The notes: generated by a model from the sequence alone, not told the origin. DNA of 8,434 bases from Sphingobium sp. (GCA_030148625.1 JASBTC010000378.1:1-8434), one strand, 5' to 3'. Numbered from the stretch's first letter, positions 1-6,438 are shown. Translations and numbers: made by a program.

Positions 1-503
1 GCGCCTTCGAGATCGTCGAACTGGGCATAGGCGAAGCCGGGCAGCAGCGGCTCGAAGCCGTCGCGCATCTTCTCCTGGTTGGTCGCGCTGATCGTGCCGA
101 GCGTGCGGCCGTGAAAGGCGTTGGAGAAAGTGATCAGCTCATGCTTGTGGCTATTGCCGTTGACATAATGATAGCGACGCGCGGTCTTGATCGAGCATTC
201 GACGGCTTCCGCGCCGGAATTGGTGAAGAAGACGGTGTCGGCAAAGGTGTTCTCCACCAGCCGCTGCGCGAACGCCTCACCCTGCGGCGAACCGTAGAGA
301 TTCGAGACGTGCATCAGCGTCGCCGCCTGATCCTGGATCGCCTTGGTCAGATGCGGATGGCCATGGCCCAGCAGGTTCACCGCGATGCCGCTGGCGAAAT
401 CGAGATAGCGCTCGCCGCGCTCGCCGATCAGATAGCACCCCTCGCCTCGGACCGGACGCACCTCACTCCGCGGATAGACGGGCATGAGAGGCGTGATGGT
501 CAT
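1..503 (-). CDS. argD: Acetylornithine aminotransferase, N-terminal part (runs off left edge)
   Basis: This is a class-III PLP-dependent aminotransferase of arginine biosynthesis, converting N-acetylglutamate semialdehyde to N2-acetylornithine in the cytoplasm (and often acting in lysine synthesis as well). About 167 residues are visible. The reading begins MTITPLMPVYPR and continues through YLDFASGIAVNLLGHGHP, the phosphate-binding TNSGAEAVECSIKTARR segment and the FHGRTLGTISAT block, all characteristic of ArgD/ornithine aminotransferases. The catalytic lysine lies beyond the edge. The ATG at 503 is chosen because GAGGAGGAG (514-522) sits 10 nt upstream; an internal ATG at 485 is less likely. 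It lies 120 bp downstream of, and co-directional with, the secreted-protein gene. An intrinsic terminator lies in its leader, so regulation by readthrough is possible. In related genomes argD is often followed by argF, but that side is not visible here. Confidence 0.95.
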   Translation of the reverse strand, partial: MTITPLMPVYPRSEVRPVRGEGCYLIGERGERYLDFASGIAVNLLGHGHPHLTKAIQDQAATLMHVSNLYGSPQGEAFAQRLVENTFADTVFFTNSGAEAVECSIKTARRYHYVNGNSHKHELITFSNAFHGRTLGTISATNQEKMRDGFEPLLPGFAYAQFDDLEG

Positions 504-513
504 TGCTTGGGTA

Positions 514-522
514 CTCCTCCTC
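514..522 (-). promoter_or_regulatory. Ribosome binding site of argD
   Basis: Minus-strand GAGGAGGAG lies 10 nt before the ATG at 503. It supports that start over the in-frame ATG at 485. Just 5' of it, the CGACCC at 525-530 could pair with the 3' arm of the leader hairpin. Confidence 0.75.
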
Positions 523-540
523 GAGGGTCGGCAGAAACGC

Positions 541-566
541 AAAAAGGCGACCCGTGACGGTCGCCT
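541..566 (-). terminator. Intrinsic terminator hairpin in the argD leader
   Basis: On the minus strand the arms AGGCGACC and GGTCGCCT (559-566 with 545-552) form a perfect 8-bp stem around a 6-nt loop (553-558). The stem runs straight into TTTTT at 541-545. This is a textbook Rho-independent terminator for minus-strand transcription. It could end the receptor/secreted-protein transcript. Because only about 20 nt separate it from the argD ribosome binding site, any argD transcript starting upstream must read through it, so it may act as an attenuator. Confidence 0.8.
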
Positions 567-578
567 GGCGCGAAGCGC

Positions 579-607
579 GCTATACAGGCGCGCGCAAGGC
601 TCAACAA
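579..607 (-). promoter_or_regulatory. Possible promoter of argD
   Basis: Minus-strand TTGTTG (602-607) is followed by a 17-nt spacer and TATAGC (579-584), a plausible -35/-10 pair. It would start transcription near 572, just upstream of the terminator hairpin at 541-566. The boxes match consensus only moderately and alphaproteobacterial promoters are degenerate, so this is tentative. Confidence 0.4.
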
Positions 608-623
608 CCCCTGCGCGCGGGGC

Positions 624-1370
624 TCAGCGGGGGACCGCAGGGATCGGCGTCGCGACCATGCGAGCAGCCTTGCGATCGATGCTCCACAGGGTGCGCGGCT
701 GCACCGGATCCCAGTCGATCGCCTGGCCGGGCGTGGGCACCGGCAGGGTCGCGACCAGTTCGAGCCGCGTACCGGCCTCGGGACGCTTCAGCGCATAGAT
801 TTCGGGCCGGTCATGGCCGCTGACATAGAGCAGCCCGTCACTGCCCCAGGCCGCGCCCGAACAGCTTTTGGGCGCGAAGCGCTCCAGAACGGCATCGGGG
901 AACAGCCAGGATTCGAGCGGGCGGAATGCGGCATCCATTTTCACCAATGTGGTGTAACGATGGTCGCGGCCAGGCTCACCGCCGCGATCGTCATAATTGG
1001 CGAACACCGCCCACCAGGCGCCATCATGCCAGTCGAGCACGGTCAGCGATCCGTACATGCGGCCCAGGCTGTGCGTGCGGATATGGCGCAAAGTCTTCGT
1101 ATCGAAGATCTCGACGCTGCTCGCCATCGGCACGGCCGGATAGTTGGACGCGGCGCAAACCAGTTCCGCCTTCACCACCGCGCAGCTGTTGATGTGCGGG
1201 AACAGCGCCGGATCGCCGCGCCAATGCGCCACCCTTTTGCCGCTGCCTTTGTCGTATTTGCCGATCTCCGCATTGTCGATCGCATAGACATGGGCCGGGC
1301 CCGCCGCCACGCCCTGCCCCGCTTCGGGCGCGGCGATGGCGGCAAGCGAAAGGAACGCCGCGGCGATCAA
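624..1370 (-). CDS. Secreted protein of unknown function, propeller-like, coupled to the TonB receptor
   Basis: This 248-residue protein has a short N-terminal hydrophobic signal sequence (about residues 1-14, ending AAIAA) and is probably periplasmic or surface-exposed. The rest has repeated beta-rich blocks such as HVYAIDNAEIGKYD (27-40), SSVEIFDTKTLRHI (84-97), WWAVFANYDD (119-128) and LLYVSGHDRPEIYAL (180-194). These resemble blades of a small or partial beta-propeller. Distinctive pieces are HINSC (59-63), GGEPGRDHR (130-138) and three cysteines (63, 72, 170). I recognise it as a widespread uncharacterised family but know no proven reaction; generic 'cycloisomerase' labels should not be trusted. 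The start is TTG at 1370, overlapping the receptor TGA by 4 bp (TTGA), with no better start in frame and only a weak ribosome binding site. Translational coupling to the receptor is therefore likely. Confidence 0.85.
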   Translation of the reverse strand: MIAAAFLSLAAIAAPEAGQGVAAGPAHVYAIDNAEIGKYDKGSGKRVAHWRGDPALFPHINSCAVVKAELVCAASNYPAVPMASSVEIFDTKTLRHIRTHSLGRMYGSLTVLDWHDGAWWAVFANYDDRGGEPGRDHRYTTLVKMDAAFRPLESWLFPDAVLERFAPKSCSGAAWGSDGLLYVSGHDRPEIYALKRPEAGTRLELVATLPVPTPGQAIDWDPVQPRTLWSIDRKAARMVATPIPAVPR

Positions 1371-3949
1371 AAGCGCACCGACGCGCCGGCATAGAAGGTC
1401 CGGCCGTAGCGCTCGTTCTGGATGACCCAGTCGCGCCGGTCGCCCTGATATTGGCGGGTCGGCTCGTCGGTCAGATTCTGCGCTTCGAAGAATAATTTGG
1501 TAGTCTCGGTGATCGCGAAGCTCGCCTTGGCATCCAGGCGCCGCAGATTGTCATTATGCTGATCGGTGAGCGCTCCGGTCCCCAGCGAAATCAGCGCACG
1601 GCCGGTATGGTGATAGGCGATCGACGCCTCGATCGGCCCCTTCTGGTAGAAGAGCTGCGCGCCATAAAGCAGTTCGGACTGTTCGGGGAACGCCGCGGGA
1701 TCGGTGCGGCCGGGAATGGTCAGGTCGGAATCGATGAAGGTCACGTTCACCTCGACCCCGAACCCCGACCAGAAGCCGGGCAGGAAATCGAATTGCTGAC
1801 GATAGGCCGCTTCCAGCCCGAGGATCTCGGCGCTGTCGCCATTCTGCTTCTGCGAGAAACCGAGCATGGCATAGGTCCGTCCGCCATAGGGCGTGTTCAG
1901 CAAGGTGAAGCTGCTGGGATAGACCGGGTTCTTGATGAATTTCGCGAAGACGCCGACCGAAAGCAGACCGCCCTTGGAGAAATACCATTCGGCGGTCGCG
2001 TCGAGTCCATCGGACACATAGGGCTTGAGCTGAGGATTGCCGAGCGACACCGAGCCGTCGAAAGTGCCGTCGCCATTGTCCTCGTAGGAAATCGCGCCGC
2101 CCGGGGTCAGATCCGAATAATTGGGCCGCCCGACGCTGCGCGTATAGGCGAAGCGCAGCACCATATCCTCCGCCGGCTCGACGCGGACGATCAGGCTCGG
2201 CAGGAAATCGGTATATTTGCGGCGAGCGGTGACCGGAACGACGCTGGTGCCGTTCTGGAGCTGGAAGCCCTGGATGGTCAGGTCGGTGCGCTCGACGCGC
2301 AGGCCGGGCGTGACGGTGATCGCGCCGAAATCGAGATTGGCCATGACATAGCCCGAAGCGATATTCTCATCGAGATCGATGTCGAGCAAAGTCGCATTGG
2401 CGAGCGAGGTCGTGGTGTCGAGCACGAAATATTTGGCGTTGGCCGGATCCTTCGTAAAGGCCGCGATCGCATCGGCGCCGATCGTCGGCGTGATCAGATA
2501 TCCCCGCCCCCGACGCGCATAGGACGTCACCGGATCACCCTGGAGATTGAACTGGCCAAGCGTGAAACGCGTCGCGGCATTGGCGCCACGGGCATAGACC
2601 GTGTTGTTCGAATCGAAATCCTTGTCGGTCGCGCGATATTTGCCGCCCAGCTTGATGAAGCTGTTCTGGCCCAGCGCAAGCTTGCGCGTCACGTCGAGCC
2701 GGCCGGTCCAGATATATTCGTCGCCGCTTTCGTCCTGCACCGTATATTGGCGGAAACCGAGCCCGGCCGGGGTCAGCGGCGTGCGCGGCGTCGCGGTGAA
2801 CAGCCTGTCGGAGAAATCGAAATCGACGGTGCCGGGATTGCCGCGGAACTGCCACAGCTCGTTGGGCTCGATCACCCGGTTGTGCGAGCGCGCCAGGCCA
2901 TAGTCGAAAATCCAGTCGTCGAGCTCGGTCTTGCCGCCGAGCATACCGACCAGCACCGATTTCTCCTTATATTCCAGGCGCAGGTCCGAACGCTGCTCGG
3001 TCACGGTGGAAACACCGGTCACGCCGTCGGGATTGAGCGTGACGGTGCCTGCCGCACGCTGGGCGACGGTCGCGAAGTCGAGCCGGTAGCGCTGGCGATA
3101 TTCGTTCTCGGTGAACTTGCTGTAGAGGCCGCGAACATAGAGCTGGGTGGTGTCGTTCACCCGCCAGTCGAACGATCCGACCGCGCCGATCCGCTCGCGT
3201 TCGAGCTGATAGTCGGTGAACTTGGTGTTGATCGGCATGCCGCCACGCTTCGCCCCGGGATATTCGGCCCAATCATCGGGGAAAAGGCCGAAGCTCTGGA
3301 AATCGCGCTTCGAATAGGCCGCACCGACCAGGATGCCGAACTGCTCGTCGGCGCCGAAGCGGCCGCCCACACTGACATCGCCGCGGATCGGCGCCTTGTC
3401 GTTGAGCGTCTGGTAGCCGACCTGCGCAGTGGCGCTGACGATGAAGGGCTCGCGAAAGTCGAACGCGGTCTGGGTGACGAGATTGACGGTGCCGCCGATC
3501 CCCTGCCCGTCGAGATCCGCCGTCTTGGCCTTGGTCACCTCGACGCGGTTGAGCAACTGGCCGGAAACCACATCGAGCGGCAACCGGCGGGTATTGCCGT
3601 CGGGATTACCGAGTTCGAAGCCGTTCACGGTATAATTGTTGAGATCGGACGGAATGCCGCGGATCGCGACATAGCGGCCTTCGCCCTGGTCATATTGCAC
3701 GCCGACGCCGGGAAGCCGTTCGATCACTTCGGCGACGTTGCGGTCGGGCAACTGGCCGATCTCGTCGGCGGCGGCGACATCGAGGATGGCGATCGCGTCG
3801 CGCTTGATCTCGATCGAGCGCTCCTGCTGCGCGCGCTGGCCGGTGACGATAATCTCGTCGGCCGGCTCGCCGCCCGCATCCTGCGCCAGTGCAGGCGCGG
3901 CCATCAGCATCGCGAACAGCGAAACGCCGCCCGAAAGAATCATGCGCAT
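1367..3949 (-). CDS. TonB-dependent outer-membrane receptor (Xanthomonas/Caulobacter type)
   Basis: This 860-residue active transporter is energised through TonB-ExbBD and imports a scarce substrate across the outer membrane. It has a signal peptide (residues 1-22, ending APALA), a TonB-box-like segment DEIIVTGQR (31-39) and a plug domain (about 45-160). The plug contains LPDRNVAEVIERLPGVGV, GRYVAIRGI and DGQGIGGTVNLVT, the pattern of the TIGR01782-like TonB-Xanth-Caul subfamily. A 22-strand barrel follows, ending in the aromatic terminal strand TFYAGASVRF needed for barrel insertion. Length and ends look complete. The start is ATG at 3949, with AAGGGG 7 nt upstream; an ATG at 3943 is an alternative. 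It lies 136 bp downstream of the AraC-type gene and overlaps the secreted-protein gene. Many members of this subfamily take up carbohydrates or other plant or algal compounds, but the substrate cannot be assigned here. Confidence 0.95.
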   Translation of the reverse strand: MRMILSGGVSLFAMLMAAPALAQDAGGEPADEIIVTGQRAQQERSIEIKRDAIAILDVAAADEIGQLPDRNVAEVIERLPGVGVQYDQGEGRYVAIRGIPSDLNNYTVNGFELGNPDGNTRRLPLDVVSGQLLNRVEVTKAKTADLDGQGIGGTVNLVTQTAFDFREPFIVSATAQVGYQTLNDKAPIRGDVSVGGRFGADEQFGILVGAAYSKRDFQSFGLFPDDWAEYPGAKRGGMPINTKFTDYQLERERIGAVGSFDWRVNDTTQLYVRGLYSKFTENEYRQRYRLDFATVAQRAAGTVTLNPDGVTGVSTVTEQRSDLRLEYKEKSVLVGMLGGKTELDDWIFDYGLARSHNRVIEPNELWQFRGNPGTVDFDFSDRLFTATPRTPLTPAGLGFRQYTVQDESGDEYIWTGRLDVTRKLALGQNSFIKLGGKYRATDKDFDSNNTVYARGANAATRFTLGQFNLQGDPVTSYARRGRGYLITPTIGADAIAAFTKDPANAKYFVLDTTTSLANATLLDIDLDENIASGYVMANLDFGAITVTPGLRVERTDLTIQGFQLQNGTSVVPVTARRKYTDFLPSLIVRVEPAEDMVLRFAYTRSVGRPNYSDLTPGGAISYEDNGDGTFDGSVSLGNPQLKPYVSDGLDATAEWYFSKGGLLSVGVFAKFIKNPVYPSSFTLLNTPYGGRTYAMLGFSQKQNGDSAEILGLEAAYRQQFDFLPGFWSGFGVEVNVTFIDSDLTIPGRTDPAAFPEQSELLYGAQLFYQKGPIEASIAYHHTGRALISLGTGALTDQHNDNLRRLDAKASFAITETTKLFFEAQNLTDEPTRQYQGDRRDWVIQNERYGRTFYAGASVRF

Positions 3950-4034
3950 TTGGAAACCCCTTTTCAGTCGAGGGGGGCCCTAGGCATGGTCGATTGCGGG
4001 ATGGTGTTAGTCCGGTTGCGCTTTCATGACGATT

Positions 4035-4052
4035 TGACGGCAATTGCCGTCA
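4035..4052. promoter_or_regulatory. 18-bp perfect palindrome, likely operator for the TonB receptor
   Basis: TGACGGCAATTGCCGTCA is a perfect 9+9 palindrome. It lies 86-103 bp upstream of the receptor start and 33 bp beyond the AraC-type stop codon. It has no following T-tract on either strand, so it is not an intrinsic terminator. A dimeric regulator site is the best reading. The regulator is unknown; AraC-family proteins usually bind direct repeats, so it need not be the adjacent one. I could not pick a convincing -35/-10 pair between it and the start. Confidence 0.6.
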
Positions 4053-4085
4053 CAATGCGACGACGACGTGCAGGTCCGCACGGGA

Positions 4086-5075
4086 TCACGCCGCATCCGC
4101 CGCCGGCGCGGCCGATCGCCCATCGGCGCGAGGATGCGGTTCGGCGCGGGGCGGACGGATCGCAGCCTCTCCTGCCGATCGGCGATAAACGCCCGGCGTC
4201 ACACCGGTCGTCCGTTTGAAAGCTTTCGAAAAAGCCGATTCATTCTCATAGCCGATGCGGTGCGCCACCTCGGCGACAGAGCCCTGTTTCCGGCGCAGCA
4301 TCGTGCCCGCGCGGAACATGCGCCAACGGGTGACATAATCGAGCGGGGTCAATCCGACGCGCTCGCGGAACCGCGCGGCAAAGGCGGAACGCGACATGCC
4401 CGCAATCCCCGCCAGTTCCTCCACCGTCCAGCCATGTTCGACCGAGGCGTGGATCGCGCTGAACACCGGCGCCAGCCGGGCATCGCCCAGCGCGCCGAGC
4501 CAGCCGCCCGCCTCGTCCCCCGCGCTCTGCGCATAGGCGCGGATCGCCTGAATGAAGAGGATGTCGGCCAACCGGCTGACGACGATCGAGGTGCCCAGTT
4601 CGCGCCGCCCGGTCTCGATCGCGAAAAGCTGCAGGATGGTCTGGATCATCTGCGAACGATCATCGTCCATCCGCGTCAGGATCAGTTCGGGCATCAGATC
4701 GAACAATGGTTTCGCGCCGAGCGTGTCGAACATGAACCAGCCGGTGACCACTGTTGCCGGCTCCCCGCCACCGCCGAGCCGCACGACATGATGGCTGTGC
4801 TCGCGCAGGGCATCGAAACAGAAGCGGGTCGGGGAATCGAGCCGGTCCTGCAGCGCATATTGCGCACCGTGCGCGATGACATAGCAATCGCCCGCGGTCA
4901 GCGCGATCGGCTCGCCACCATCGACCGTCAGCCAGCAGCCGCCGCGCACGACCAGACCGAAGCGTGCCGCGCGACCGCGCACGAACGCCACGCCCCAGGG
5001 CGCACTCCCCTCGATCCTGCAATAGAGCGCGGTATGTGTTCGCATCGCGCCGAACACGTCGTCAATCGCATCCAT
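4086..5075 (-). CDS. AraC-family transcriptional regulator with N-terminal cupin domain
   Basis: This 329-residue cytoplasmic DNA-binding regulator has two parts. The N-terminal part (about 1-190) resembles the Cupin_6-type sensor of AraC regulators, with CRIEGSAPWGVAFV, a GGCWLTVDGGEPIALTAGDCYVIAHG beta-sandwich and a hydrophobic helical linker. The C-terminal part carries the paired AraC helix-turn-helices: WTVEELAGIAGMSRSAFAARF (about 216-236) and SVAEVAHRIGYENESAFSKAF (about 266-286), followed by the family's G-TP--YRR ending. A Pro/Arg/Ala-rich tail of about 25 residues follows. The ATG at 5075 is chosen over an upstream ATG at 5129 because AGGAG (5083-5087) lies 7 nt upstream and homologues begin near here. 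It is co-directional with and upstream of the TonB receptor, so it may regulate it. The effector is unknown. Confidence 0.93.
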   Translation of the reverse strand: MDAIDDVFGAMRTHTALYCRIEGSAPWGVAFVRGRAARFGLVVRGGCWLTVDGGEPIALTAGDCYVIAHGAQYALQDRLDSPTRFCFDALREHSHHVVRLGGGGEPATVVTGWFMFDTLGAKPLFDLMPELILTRMDDDRSQMIQTILQLFAIETGRRELGTSIVVSRLADILFIQAIRAYAQSAGDEAGGWLGALGDARLAPVFSAIHASVEHGWTVEELAGIAGMSRSAFAARFRERVGLTPLDYVTRWRMFRAGTMLRRKQGSVAEVAHRIGYENESAFSKAFKRTTGVTPGVYRRSAGEAAIRPPRAEPHPRADGRSAAPAADAA

Positions 5076-5082
5076 CGAACCA

Positions 5083-5087
5083 CTCCT
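5083..5087 (-). promoter_or_regulatory. Ribosome binding site deciding the AraC-type start
   Basis: Minus-strand AGGAG lies 7 nt before the ATG at 5075. The longer reading frame from 5129 lacks such a site and would begin within the promoter region, so the shorter protein is preferred. Confidence 0.7.
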
Positions 5088-5107
5088 GGACGATTGGCAA
5101 TGAAACA

Positions 5108-5163
5108 CGGGTTTATACCCATAGATCATCCATCATCGCAAGCGTATTGCCGGGTTTATCCAT
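5108..5163. repeat. Pair of direct repeats, CGGGTTTAT, between divergent genes
   Basis: CGGGTTTAT occurs at 5108-5116 and again at 5151-5159, with CCAT or CCCAT following each copy. The copies start 43 bp apart, close to four helical turns, so they face the same side of the helix. They sit between the AraC-type gene (minus) and the secreted four-cysteine gene (plus). Such spaced direct repeats are the usual form of AraC-family half-sites, so autoregulation or control of the divergent gene is plausible but unproven. Confidence 0.45.
5112..5141 (-). promoter_or_regulatory. Likely promoter of the AraC-type gene
   Basis: Minus-strand TTGCGA (5136-5141), an 18-nt spacer and TATAAA (5112-5117) make a good sigma-70-like promoter. 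Transcription would start near 5105, giving a leader of about 30 nt to the ATG at 5075. The -10 box lies inside the first CGGGTTTAT repeat (5108-5116), so a protein bound there would affect initiation. Confidence 0.55.
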
Positions 5164-5194
5164 TGCCTTGACCCGCAATCCTGGGAGTTCTCCG

Positions 5195-5506
5195 ATGCAA
5201 CGCCTCGCTTCTATATCCCTTCCCCTGCTGGCCCTTTTGTCGACGCCGGCTTTCGCGGCACCAGCCACGGGTGTGGCGACGCTCGGCGGCGGCGCGCTGC
5301 CCGCGCAGGTCGTGATCGATGGCAAGCTGTGGCGCTGTGCCGACGGGAAATGCCAGGGTCCGGCCGAGCTGCGCCGCGTCGCGGTCGAGCGCGCCTGCAA
5401 GGATCTGGCGCGCAAGGTAGGCGCGGTCGAATCGCTCGCGGTCGGCGGGATGACGCTCGGCAGCGAACAACTCACCGCCTGCAACAAGGACGCCAAGGCT
5501 TCCTGA
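5195..5506 (+). CDS. Small secreted four-cysteine protein, CC_3452-like
   Basis: This 103-residue protein has a clear signal peptide (residues 1-21, core ISLPLLALLSTPAFA), so the mature form is about 82 residues and periplasmic or exported. The mature part has QVVIDGKLWRCADGKCQGP and ERACKDLARKVGAVESLAVGG, ending LTACNKD, with four cysteines (48, 53, 68, 96) that could form two disulfides. It resembles the small uncharacterised CC_3452 family, common in Caulobacter and sphingomonads; the function is unknown. I chose the ATG at 5195 because GGGAG (5183-5187) lies 7 nt upstream and the signal peptide starts there; the open frame continues upstream to 4964 only as an overlap with the AraC-type gene. 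It is transcribed away from the AraC-type gene and toward the ABC permease. Confidence 0.85.
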   Translation: MQRLASISLPLLALLSTPAFAAPATGVATLGGGALPAQVVIDGKLWRCADGKCQGPAELRRVAVERACKDLARKVGAVESLAVGGMTLGSEQLTACNKDAKAS

Positions 5507-5518
5507 TCGGCGGCAATC

Positions 5519-5581
5519 GAACAAGCCGCCATTCGGGTCAGGCCGTTCGCAGCAAGGCATCACCCGAATGGCGGCCCGTTC
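5519..5581. repeat. Long inverted repeat between convergent genes
   Basis: Perfect 14-bp arms GCCGCCATTCGGGT (5525-5538) and ACCCGAATGGCGGC (5562-5575) flank a 23-nt middle. Beyond a 2-nt mismatch on each side, GAAC (5519-5522) and GTTC (5578-5581) also pair. It lies in the 74-bp gap between the small secreted protein and the ABC permease, just touching the permease stop. It could end transcription from both sides. However, neither side has a good T-tract and the loop is long, so a dispersed palindromic repeat or mRNA 3' end stabiliser is equally possible. Confidence 0.7.
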
Positions 5582-6438
5582 TAGCTTTTGATCTTCCAGC
5601 CCGACCGCAGCAGCGCATAGCAAAGCGCGCCGAGCGCGGCGTTGAGCCCAAGCAGCAGCAACGCACCGAACAGGATCGGCGAATCGGCTTCGCTCAGAAA
5701 GCCGTAGCGAAAGCCCGAGATGATGTAGAAGAACGGATTGGCGTGGCTGATCCCCTGGAACAGCGGCGCCAGACGGTCGACCGAATAGAAAGTGCCCGAC
5801 AGCAGCGACAGCGGCGCGACCACGAAATTGGTGACAGCGGCGGCATGATCGAACTTCTCGGCCCAGATCGAGGTCAGCACGCCGAGCAGCGCCAAGAATA
5901 GCGAGCCCATCAAGCCGAACCAAAGGATCGCCCAGGGATGGCTGGGCGTGACGTGGACGCCCGGCCACAGGGCCATTGCCCCCCAGACCGCAAGTCCCAC
6001 CAGCACGGCGCGCGTGACCGCGCCCCCGCACAAAGCGGCAAGCAGTTCGCTCGTCGACAGCGGCGGCATCAGATAATCGACGATCGTTCCCTGGATCTTG
6101 CCGACCAGCAGGGAGAAGCTGGAATTGGCGAACGCGTTCTGCATCATCCCCATGATGATCAGGCCCGGCGCGATGAAATCGGGAAAGGGAACCCCCATCA
6201 CCGTGCGGCCCGAACCGCCCAGTGCGACCGAAAAAATCACCAGAAACAGCAAGGTCGTGATGGCCGGCGCCCAGATCGTCTGGAGCTGGACCTTGAAGAA
6301 ACGCCGCACCTCCTTGATATAGAGGGCACGCAGTCCACCCCAGTTCACGTTGCGGATCAGCGGTACGCCAGGCTCGCGGCCCATCACGGGCGCGAACCCG
6401 CCGGCCGACTCCGCCGTTGAATCAGGGTGGTCGTTCAT
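5581..6438 (-). CDS. ABC-2 type transporter permease
   Basis: This 285-residue inner-membrane permease of the ABC-2 export class (YadH/NodJ-like) transports an unknown substrate, typically a drug, lipid or polysaccharide. A cytoplasmic N-terminus with the amphipathic segment WGGLRALYIKEVRRFFKV (about 33-50) is followed by about six membrane segments: near 53-73, 88-108, 133-157, 168-190, 203-222 and 253-277. The conserved ABC-2 motif region SHANPFFYIISGFRYGF (231-247) lies before the last helix. The ATG at 6438 matches the family's usual N-terminus; the frame is open further upstream only by crossing gcrA. Its ribosome binding site is weak (AGGCGA). No ATP-binding partner gene is adjacent in the window, so the ATPase must be encoded elsewhere or has been separated. 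It is divergent from gcrA with a 79-bp gap. Confidence 0.92.
   Translation of the reverse strand: MNDHPDSTAESAGGFAPVMGREPGVPLIRNVNWGGLRALYIKEVRRFFKVQLQTIWAPAITTLLFLVIFSVALGGSGRTVMGVPFPDFIAPGLIIMGMMQNAFANSSFSLLVGKIQGTIVDYLMPPLSTSELLAALCGGAVTRAVLVGLAVWGAMALWPGVHVTPSHPWAILWFGLMGSLFLALLGVLTSIWAEKFDHAAAVTNFVVAPLSLLSGTFYSVDRLAPLFQGISHANPFFYIISGFRYGFLSEADSPILFGALLLLGLNAALGALCYALLRSGWKIKS
6407..6423. promoter_or_regulatory. Two GANTC (CcrM methylation) sites upstream of gcrA
   Basis: GACTC (6407-6411) and GAATC (6419-6423) start 12 bp apart, about 95-110 bp before the gcrA ATG, within the first codons of the divergent permease. GcrA activates promoters at CcrM-methylated GANTC sites, and in Caulobacter the gcrA promoter is itself methylation-sensitive. 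Two close sites here suggest, without proving, methylation-linked control of gcrA. Confidence 0.45.

Noticed and set aside
111..557. A 148-codon plus-strand frame opposite argD
   Set aside because: Antisense to argD, which is unmistakable on the minus strand, and it runs through the terminator hairpin.
608..622. CCCC/GGGG hairpin just after the secreted-protein stop
   Set aside because: The stem is only 4 bp and the following TTGTT is weak; the hairpin at 541-566 is the better terminator.
1556..4219. An 887-codon open frame on the plus strand opposite the TonB receptor
   Set aside because: It is exactly antisense to a well-supported receptor gene, its composition is Arg/Glu/Ile/Gly-rich with no recognisable domain, and it runs through the regulatory gap into the AraC-type gene. 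High GC commonly leaves antisense frames open.
4044..5171. A 375-codon plus-strand frame opposite the AraC-type gene
   Set aside because: It mirrors a clear AraC-family gene, is Arg/His/Pro-rich and shows no domain.
5156..6031. A 291-codon minus-strand frame overlapping the permease and small secreted gene
   Set aside because: It is an out-of-frame shadow of the permease and then antisense to the secreted protein; the composition is Arg/Ala/Gly-rich.
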